From: Curvularia sp. ZM96
Taxonomy: Eukaryota > Ascomycota > Dothideomycetes > Pleosporales > Pleosporaceae
Assembly: GCA_022457065.1 (NCBI GenBank)
Contig: JAJGBQ010000004.1
Span: 1,240,001 to 1,304,000 of the forward strand
Reading direction: 5' to 3'
DNA length: 64,000 nt
Position 1 is the first letter of the stretch; each line of letters starts with the position of its first letter. Of this stretch, positions 56,443-64,000 are shown one piece after another. The notes beneath the pieces were generated by a model, which was given only the letters and a program-made list of their open reading frames with translations, was not told the DNA's origin and did not search any database. Made by a program: the position numbers and the translations under genes.

Positions 56443-57672
56443 GGTGCTGTGCTAAAGCGACAAGAAGGCTAGGAGAGACTATGTGCCCCCATCCGAGAGT
56501 AGAAAGCCTCGTACACGAGGTGGTGATGTTGTGGCACGATGGTGCTCACGTTTGGTGGAGGAAACGTGGTCGGAGTGGGAGCTCGCGTGATTGGCTGCGC
56601 CGACAATGACGTTGGGCCGCCGCTAGCAAATGTATTGCGACATGGCAACATCCGTCTCGTGTGCCTTCACCCGTTTGAAAACGGTGCTGGGTGGTAGACA
56701 ATGCCTTTGCTCTACCATTGTCTACTGTTAGTACTACTCTGAGTTGTCTACTGTCAGTGCATACTCTCGCACAACTGTCTCGCGCGGCAGGCCCTCATGG
56801 CTGGTGATGCGTCCAACACCGCACTAGACCAATGGCAGTTGATGCGAAGATTCCACGGAATCAACCCCATTCTCCCACTCCACACAAGTGCAAGCGTTCC
56901 TGCGCAAGGGCGGCACTTCTCCAGTCCGTCCCCACAAAGTGAGTGGTTATTCCCTGCTTTTTGCCGGTACCGTGCCGCTATCCTGGCCGTGTCCGCATCG
57001 AGACTTGGATCTCGGGAGGTTACTCGGCCATAAACACCTCCACGCCTAGCAAGGTCCGTTCTCGGTCATTTAAGCCATACGCTACGTCGTTGGCGGCCAA
57101 AAACTTTTCTCCAGAATGGACTGAGCGCAGGCATCACGAGGCCGGTCGGAGAGACAACCGCCTCATCAGGTTCGTTCGCTGTCTATTATACCGCAGCGAG
57201 AGTATGAAAAACGTGGTGGTGCATTCTGCCCGGCAATCCACCCGTGTTCGAGAACATAGCCACCTTCCACCACGTGTGGGGAACCGTGGAGTCTTAGGTC
57301 AACTACTGCGGGGATTCTTATCGTGCTAATGACCGCATCTTGGCCCTCGGCATGGGTGTCGGCCTCACGCCATCCTATAGCAGATGTCAACCCAAGCCAT
57401 GGACTCGGAGCTCACACGGTCTGGGACTTGGCTAGTATGATCGCATATCCGACTACCCAAGTGGGGACTTTTAGTTCCACTGGGGACGAATACATAAAGG
57501 TCGCATGGCTGCTGTGAAGTTGGAGCATCGACCGCAAGCCCATCACTCCGGTACGTCCTCATTGCCTTCAGAGTGCATTCAATGTTCTCTCAGGTCGCGC
57601 TCGATAGTCTTTAAGCTATCAGACAAGGTTTTTAAAGAAGAAAACTAATAGTACATAGTGTCGTCATCGTTC
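56443..57672. promoter_or_regulatory. upstream region of the GH32 gene with clustered CreA/Mig1-type sites
   Basis: 1.2 kb between divergent HRD1 and GH32 genes. Four sites fit the carbon-repressor consensus SYGGRG on the plus strand: GTGGGG at 57276, GCGGGG at 57308, GTGGGG at 57461 and CTGGGG at 57480. All lie within 400 bp of the GH32 start. GTTTTTAAAG at about 57618-57632 may serve as a TATA-like element. No gene supported here. Confidence 0.45.
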
Positions 57673-59702
57673 ATGCTGAGCATCATGTTTCGCTCTTCTC
57701 CCCTTCTGAGCCTTGCGCTTGGTAGTCTCTCTGTTGTCGGTGCACAGGAACTACCTGCTGTGCTCACGGCAGACATCATCGAGGGTCTTGGTAACAATAC
57801 TCTTTTCAACCGATGGCGCCCAACCTACCATTTCAGTGGACCGGCTGGATGGCTGAACGACCCTTGTGGTATGCTGTACGATCCCGCGACAAAAACCTAC
57901 CATCTCCACTACCAATGGCACCCTAATCACGTCAACTGGGGCAACATCTCCTGGGGACACGCCACTTCCAAGGACATGATTACCTGGACCGATGTTGGCG
58001 GCTGGGAAGATGACAAGGCCCAGTCTCTCGGTACTGGGCCCAACCCAGACTCCAGGAACACTAGTTACTATGGCCTGGGCATCTTCTCCGGCACTGGCCA
58101 GCCTTACAACCTCCAGGGCGAGCAGGATGGCACACTCATCAATTTCTACACTTCGGTGCAGCATCTGCCAACCAACTGGCAGCTCCCCTATATTCCTGGA
58201 ACCGAGACGCAAAGCATTGCCATTTCCAAGGATGGCGGTGAGACTTGGGAGCAGTATGCTGGCAATCCTATCTTGTCTCATCCCCCCGAGGGCTGGAACA
58301 TCACTGGATGGCGTGACCCCTTTGTCGAGGTAAGATGCCTTGTTTTGACATACCTGCACAACCTATACTGACTCGTATCAGCCCTGGCCAGAAATGGATG
58401 CTCTCCTTGGACACGAAGAGCCCCACTGGTACATGGCCATGGGCTCTGGCATCAAGGGAGAGAATGGCGGTGGCCGTATCCCCTTCTACAGCGCCCCTGC
58501 AAGCAACCTGACTGACTGGACCTTCTTGGGCGCTCTGTGGGAGCCGAAGAGGAACGAGACTCTTGGTTCTCTGCTCGAGACCGGAACCTATGGCTTCAAC
58601 TTTGAGGTGTAAGTGTGGACAAAGCCGACGCTGTGGACCAGAGACTAATTGCAGTAGATCCAACTTCTTCTCGCTGACCGACAAGGATGACGATGTTCAC
58701 TATTACGTCCTCATGGGCACCGAGGGTGGAAACTTGACTTGGCACCCACGTGCGCAATGGGGTCTCTGGAACGAAGGTCAGGTCACCAAGCGTGAGAACG
58801 GCTCGGTCGAATTTACCCCGCTCTCTGGCGGTGCCATCGACTCGGGTTTGCTGTACGCTGTGACCAGCTTCATGGACACCAAGAACGACCGACGCATCCA
58901 GTGGGGCTGGGCTAACGAGGAGAACAACAACTTTGCCATTACCCAGGCAGGTTACCAAGGCGCTATGGCCATTCCTCGGGAGATGTACGTCATCAAGACT
59001 AACCACTTGACCAACAACAACTCGCAGTTGACTACCAAGGGCAACACTCGTGTTGTCGAGCATGGCAATGGCACCTTTACCGGATACACTCTGGGCGCTC
59101 GCCCTCTTCCTGAGATTGTTGAAGCACTCCACAACGGATCCGAGCCTCAGATTATCCAAACGAGCAAGGACGGCTGCGCCAACGGAGAAGTCTCCGGCAA
59201 CGGCACTAGCCATATGCACCTCCAAGTTACCCTTTCCGACTTTACTGGTCCCGCTGGTGTCGTCATTGCACAGTCGCCTAATCACGAGGAGCAGACCATT
59301 GTTTGGTATAGCCCCGAGAACTACACCATCAACGTAGACCGTTCGCAGTCGTCTTCGATCCAGCAATTCGCCAACTACACCATGCTTGGCTACTTCGCCC
59401 CTTACACCTTTGCCGACGGCACCACCGAGTCTCTGCACATGGACATCTTCGTTGATGGATCCCTTGTGGAGGTCATCGTCAACGACCGCTTCTGGCTGAC
59501 GACTCGCATCTACCCTGCTCGCACTGACAGCACTGGATTCGGTATCTGGACAGAGGAGGGTGCTACTGTCAAGGCCCAGGATATGAAGGTCTGGGATATT
59601 GACCTGAACATCTTCCCGGAGAGGCCGGTCAACTCGAGCAGCAAGCTTGTTTATGACACACCAGAGGAGACTAACAACTACGTCTGGTGGACCGGAAACT
59701 AG
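57673..59702 (+). CDS. secreted glycoside hydrolase family 32 enzyme (invertase/fructanase)
   Basis: Three exons, 57673-58329, 58382-58608 and 58658-59702 (the acceptor could be 58654, adding one Arg codon), encoding about 642 aa. A signal peptide is clear (FRSSPLLSLALGSLSVVGAQ); starts at 57673 and 57685 are both possible. The catalytic domain opens with PTYHFSGPAGWLNDPCGMLY, whose Asp is the nucleophile position, then WRDPFVE, the conserved RDP motif. The acid/base Glu is probably that of NFEVSNFF; most GH32 enzymes have EC there. A beta-sandwich follows, with DIFVDGSLVEVIVNDRFWLT typical of GH32. Such enzymes split sucrose, inulin or levan outside the cell. Many Asn-X-Ser/Thr sites fit a secreted glycoprotein. 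Sites for CreA upstream suggest glucose repression (inference). It ends 146 bp from the stop of the convergent PhyH-like gene. Confidence 0.9.
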
Positions 59703-59848
59703 GCCATGGAATAGCATCCGTGGCCATAGCCTAGTAATGTTTGTATGATATAAGAACAAGCCATGCGATAGTGTATGGCAACACAATAGAACGACAAATA
59801 AAATAATGTTTACATGATACTACACTTTAACTGCCTCTACTGAAGATT

Positions 59849-60950
59849 CTACGCCGCAGTAGAAATCGTCTGAGCCTCCTCCTTTCCCGCATCCATACCC
59901 GCACTCTCCTTCAACTTTCTCAACCTCTCTTCTTCCTTCTTCTTCATCTCCTCTTGAATCCGCACCCTCTCCGGCACAACGCGCTGTCTCTGGCCCGTAA
60001 TTCTAAACCCTTCAATCCGCTCCTTGCCTAGCGCCTTCATTGTCTTCCTCTCTACAACACTATAATTCCCATCCTCTCGATCAAACACAAACGGTTCCTT
60101 GACACTAACCGGCGGATTCGTAATCACCCGCACCTTGCGCAGCTGGTTGTTTGACGCTGAGTGCAGCATCAGTGGATGCAGAAGATAAACATCGCCGACG
60201 ACGCCCGTGGCCTCGACAAACGCCTCATCAGACATACTCTTAGCCAGGTTATTAAACCACTCGAGCCCTTGCTCCTGTACGAACTCTGGGTTCTGCGCCC
60301 GCGGCGTCATGCGCGGACTTACACCGTCTGGGTTCTCAAACAGGTGCTTGGCGACATGGGGAATGGCCGCGGGACAAATATACGTTCCCCCGCCGCCGGC
60401 GACAATATCGGTCCACAGCGGGATAACAAGGAGAGCCTGCTCAGGGCTGTCGAGATAGTGCACAAAAAAGTCGCCGTCGACGTGCCAGCCCGGTAGGTCC
60501 TGCGGCCGTACAACGGTGTTATGGCCTTCCGGTGTGCCGAGGTTGACGATGAAGCCGTCTTTCCAGGTTGAAGCGTTGGAATCGACGCGAGAGGAGCCGC
60601 CGAGTAAGGAGCAAATACCGCCCCAGGCTTTGGGGGCAAATTCTGAGACGGAGAATTCGTGGAAGAAGGGCATGTTGGTGCGTTCGGTGTGCCTGGTAGC
60701 GCGTTAGCGGGGGGCATCTCCCATGGGATTTCGTATGGTAACGAGCAAAGTAGGATGGCAACTGTAAAGGACAACGAACATACCATGTCGACATGTCATT
60801 TGGATCCATACCCAATCTTGTCCAGAGATTTTCCTGCAAGCTCTCGGCTTGTTCCCGCGTGAAGCAATTGCTCAATTTGACCCAGCCATTCTCTAAGAAG
60901 AAATCGATTTGATCCTGGGAGAGCTTGTACTGCTCTTCTGCGTCTGCCAT
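59849..60950 (-). CDS. phytanoyl-CoA dioxygenase (PhyH) family protein
   Basis: Two exons, 60950-60784 and 60692-59849, with a 91-bp intron that splits a Trp codon (DMSTW then HTERTNMPFF), encoding 336 aa. The Fe(II)/2-oxoglutarate site is visible: WHVDGDFFVHYLD (HxD pair), the distal His in LLHPLMLHSASNN, and the Arg in LRKVRVITNPPVS that should hold 2-oxoglutarate. A charged coiled-coil tail (RVRIQEEMKKKEEERLRKLK) follows. PhyH proteins hydroxylate diverse small substrates, including fatty acyl-CoA and secondary metabolites; the substrate here is unknown. No peroxisomal signal at the end (TISTAA) and no signal peptide, so it is probably cytosolic. The first in-frame ATG after the TA-rich upstream region is used. 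Confidence 0.9.
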
Positions 60951-62215
60951 GTTGTTCTTCGCTCGTCCGGCTCTTCTGGTATATATATCTCGGTTTTTTG
61001 CAGTGCGTTGCCGATCAGTAGTATAATAAATATGCAAAAGTAAGAGTAGATGTTCAGTCTCGAACAACTTCCAGCGATTTTATATTTTACAAATCAAAGT
61101 ACCAAAGCGGAGTTAGGCGCGTATAATAGCGAATGACCTGCTGCCACAGGCTTGTAGTCAAGGCTGATAAAGGCAGTTTTGCCAATTTATCCGGTGGAAA
61201 TGTTGTCCTAGTGCCTATCGCACATGGTACGGGAGCTGCGCTCTATAAGCCCAAACTGAGACACGCGCAACTGCGGGGTGGACGGTTTGGGGAAGCCGGG
61301 CGGGGAGAGTCAGCCCGCTTACTGAGAGCAGCTCTCTTCCGCGGCGAACTTTACAGCAAGTAATCTGGTAGGCGTGCAAAGGAATCGGGAACGTCATGAG
61401 GCTGCGCTAGGGTATGATGGGATTTCTGCCATTGGTATTGTATGACAAAGCAGGTGGTGATGGGGATGGGGAAATAGTATGATGGGGAAGTGGAGAGGGG
61501 CAAAGTTGCCGTTCTTGGGGTTTTGGAGATCTGTCTTACGGGGCAACATTTTCGCTACCCATGGTAGGTCGCTTTGAACGACAAACTCCACGCACTTGCA
61601 AGGTTGATGAAGGTAGGCGCTATGTCTTCAAGAGTACCACAGTCAATGCTAATTTTTAATGTTTATAGGCTTGAGGGATCGTGGTATAAGACGACATGCC
61701 ACACCGATCACGTACGTGACTTTGAGTAAGCATGTATCTCCTGTGAAAACGCGGCCAAGTAGCAGAAGTATTTAAGGTGGAACGATTGTCAGGAGTGGAT
61801 TCAAGTCAAATCTAGTGAAACACAGCTTTCGTAAAGATAACAAGCATGGGTGTCTGAGGCGCAAGTGTCAACTCGGGACCCCAGCCAAGATATAGTCATT
61901 TTAATCAATCTGAAGTCTGGCCTGATAATAGCGAGACAGTTGGCCCGCGTTAGTCACTACTCCCTTGTGCAACAAAAGCAGTATATGAATACGCATAAGT
62001 TACCAAGTTGAGCTCAAATCAATTTACGGAAGCCTATAACATTCAACGTTTTTATTGTGGAATGGAAGCACACTGAGAATATTCCGTGTCAATCTCATCA
62101 TCTACGAAGTAAGACATGTTAGGAATATTTAGACTTGTTGTATGCACTGCTGTAATTCTCGTCTTGACATCGTCAAGTAACCAATCATCGGTGACGCAAA
62201 CGGTATACTCTCAAT
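60951..62215. other. 1.27-kb stretch without a supported gene
   Basis: Contains the PhyH-like gene promoter (AT-rich with TATA-like runs at 60978-61040) and the upstream region of the small secreted protein gene. A 66-codon frame from 62116 also starts with a hydrophobic stretch but overlaps the better supported gene at 62216 in another frame. Confidence 0.5.
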
Positions 62216-62392
62216 ATGAAGCCTCTCGTGATCCTTGCGACAATGCTGCCAGCTGCCTTTGCAGCTTGCAATTCAAACTTCAACAACAAATTAGGTCCTT
62301 GTATCGGCTGGTGTGAGCAGCCTAGCCCTTACAATAGGCCTGTAATAGTCGAGCAATGTGTAAAGAAGGTATGCGATACTTGTGTGCCTTAG
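62216..62392 (+). CDS. tiny secreted six-cysteine protein (candidate effector-like)
   Basis: Single exon of 58 aa, too short for the usual 60-codon cutoff. It begins MKPLVILATMLPAAFA, a textbook signal peptide, with likely cleavage after AFA. The mature 42 residues hold six cysteines (ACN, GPC, GWC, EQC, KVC, DTC), enough for three disulfides, and end CDTCVP. Size, signal peptide and even cysteine number are the hallmarks of small secreted proteins of plant-associated fungi; whether it acts on a host, on microbes or in the wall is unknown. It lies in gene-poor, AT-richer DNA. A GTATGC at the Lys-Val junction could be an intron donor that would change the last nine residues; without it the frame ends cleanly. 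No close relative is recognised. Confidence 0.55.
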   Translation: MKPLVILATMLPAAFAACNSNFNNKLGPCIGWCEQPSPYNRPVIVEQCVKKVCDTCVP

Positions 62393-64000
62393 ATTGCAAT
62401 ACCGTGGTATGTACAATCAGTACTGCATATTGTACCGCATACTAACTATGAGGCTGTTACTATGTTTTGCTCGCTAGGGAAAGAGGTGAAATTCTTGAGC
62501 AGGTGTGGTTCAAGTTACCTATGGTCAAGGCTGAAAGCTTGCTTTCACAGATAAGAGGCGTGCGCTATGAAAGACTGATAGTCAGCCAACCTCAAGCCAA
62601 AAGGTGATGACCTACCCGATGCGCTGGGATCACGTAACTGACACAATGCACAGGCGGAGCAAGCTATTGGCGATGGCAAAACGGGATAGATGGATTTGTT
62701 GCTGTAGCTATTGTTGTTAACTATTCTATTTTAAACTCTCCGCTCCCGTATTCTCGTCAATACTTGGTTTGTCTTTGTCGCTAAGAACTCACTTGTCTCT
62801 ACCCGTACAATCCATCTCCCCATAATTTCGCCTGATAGTTGCGCAAACAAGTCTCTTAACGTCTGCCTTGGCGCTGAACAGAATTGAGCAATACAGCCCG
62901 ACCTCGTGTGATAAAATCCTACAAAGAAATAGGACATCCATGGCTGTAGTGCCGTTCAATCCTGCATATGCGTACCAGTGGAGCTTGAACGCGCCCTCAT
63001 GGATGCTGTCAGCTCCAAGGCCCAGGTACTGCAATATGACACATCGCGTGTCTTGTAGCCTGTTCCTACGAGCGTATCCACACTATCGACATCATGAGCG
63101 GAATGTTCCTAGCATGAGAAAAAGAAAGAAAGAAAAAAAAGCTGAGGTGTTGAAAGCCATCAAGGTATGTTACCCTATTAGCCTGGCCCCCAACAGCTGT
63201 ATGCAACACCCAGGTTCAACCTTGGCTCAACAAATGCAACCGGAATAATCAAAGAAGACACCTTTTTAAAATGTCTATCACCAGTCTCAAACAGCACACG
63301 GTGTCCTCACTTGGACAGCCGGCTCCACGTGTCGTTCTGAGGACTAATTTGGTTTTAAGCGTGAGATTCTCTTGAATACTACATAAGACGCTTAATCTGC
63401 CCGTAATTCGGTGGCCGACTATCCGGACCGAGAGTGGGAGCGATTGCAATTGACGGCACCTCATTCGCTGGAAAGCGGGAAAAAGTATAGCCTCAGGCCA
63501 CGAATAAACAAAACACGAAAAGATAGCTTGGGTTGGACACCTGGCCTCTGACTGCTGACCATGGCCCCGGTCCAGGATTCTAAATAAACAACAGTATCGA
63601 GATTAGTGGAATGCAATGGGAGAGGGCCGTACCCCAGGCTAGCCGCAACCGGACTGAGCAGGCGGAATGGAGTGGGGCAGAGTGAGGTTGAGATAGAGGG
63701 ACCCTAGAGTAAGGCGGCGCAGGATTGCGAACAGGATACTAGGAGCGGGCGGCTGATGGGCAGTGAAGCACACGTGGTCTTACTTTCCATACACTGAGGG
63801 TGGCCGCACCAGGGCCGCTGCAGGGCATGTGGGGTTGCTCTTTGCGCTAGGCCTCTTTAGTGCTCCACTTTGAACAGGCAAGGTGTTCACTCTGTATCTT
63901 GCCGCCACGACGTCCACTAGAAATAAAAGGCCCACGCCTCACCGCTTTCCTCCTACTTCTACTTCATTCGCCGTGCAGAGGACATTTGACCTTTCTCTCC
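62393..64000. other. 1.6-kb right end without a supported gene
   Basis: No coding gene seen. The last 200 bp (63800-64000) include CT-rich DNA and AAATAAAAGG at 63921, which looks like a core promoter and leader of a plus-strand gene beginning beyond the window. Confidence 0.45.

Noticed and set aside
62116..62316. A 66-codon plus-strand frame starting with a hydrophobic stretch.
   Set aside because: It overlaps the 62216 gene in another frame and its remaining part lacks a regular cysteine pattern; the 62216 frame is the better candidate.
62485..62505. GAGGTGAAATTCTTG resembles a conserved piece of 18S rRNA.
   Set aside because: Only about 15 bases match and the flanks do not continue the rRNA, so it is not an rRNA gene fragment I can support.
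1..64000. tRNA, 5S or snRNA genes and transposon open frames.
   Set aside because: Read by eye on both strands; no cloverleaf with A and B boxes, no transposase or reverse transcriptase motifs, and no obvious long terminal or inverted repeats. A computed tRNAscan/RepeatMasker run could still find diverged ones.

Overview
The window is eukaryotic nuclear DNA from a filamentous ascomycete fungus. Most genes are broken by short introns of about 48-90 bp with GTAAGT-like donors, a GCTAAC/CTGAC-like branch site and a (C/T)AG acceptor. The gene set (Argonaute, fructosyl amino acid oxidase, GH32 invertase, DOP1, HRD1 and a long mitochondrial transcription factor B) fits Pezizomycotina, most likely Dothideomycetes/Pleosporales; the class is an inference from protein style, not a database result. 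I saw no rRNA, tRNA, CRISPR or clear transposon.

Layout. 0-8 kb is gene-dense: CUE3/ASCC2-like (-), ribosomal protein uS10 (+), UNC-50/GMH1 (-) and RNA14 (+), arranged as divergent pairs. 8-10.8 kb has no intact gene, but it holds a broken-looking cysteine-rich reading frame and the spliced leader of an Argonaute gene (10.8-14 kb). 15-20 kb carries a PDAP1/PP28 protein, an HNH-type protein and a long disordered protein. 21-26.8 kb is DOP1 in five exons. It is divergent from a small spliced membrane protein with two PPxY motifs (27.1-27.5 kb) that a simple ORF scan misses. 27.5-40 kb is nearly empty apart from one C2H2 zinc-finger gene at 35-35.9 kb. 40-44 kb has a divergent pair, fructosyl amino acid oxidase and mitochondrial transcription factor B. 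46.8-56.4 kb has four minus-strand genes: an APH-fold protein that looks catalytically dead, TAN1, an unknown Ser/Pro-rich protein and HRD1. 57.7-61 kb holds a secreted GH32 enzyme with likely CreA sites upstream, tail to tail with a phytanoyl-CoA dioxygenase-like gene. At 62.2 kb lies a tiny secreted six-cysteine protein in gene-poor DNA.

Most of the intact genes are housekeeping: translation and ribosome rescue (uS10, CUE3, TAN1), mRNA 3' processing (RNA14), and Golgi/ER traffic and quality control (GMH1, DOP1, the PPxY membrane protein, HRD1). The lineage-specific interest lies in the gene-poor parts: two candidate cysteine-rich secreted proteins, the isolated zinc-finger gene and the degenerate APH kinase. 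Splice sites were placed by eye. Every multi-exon model given keeps its frame through to a stop, but none was checked against transcripts.
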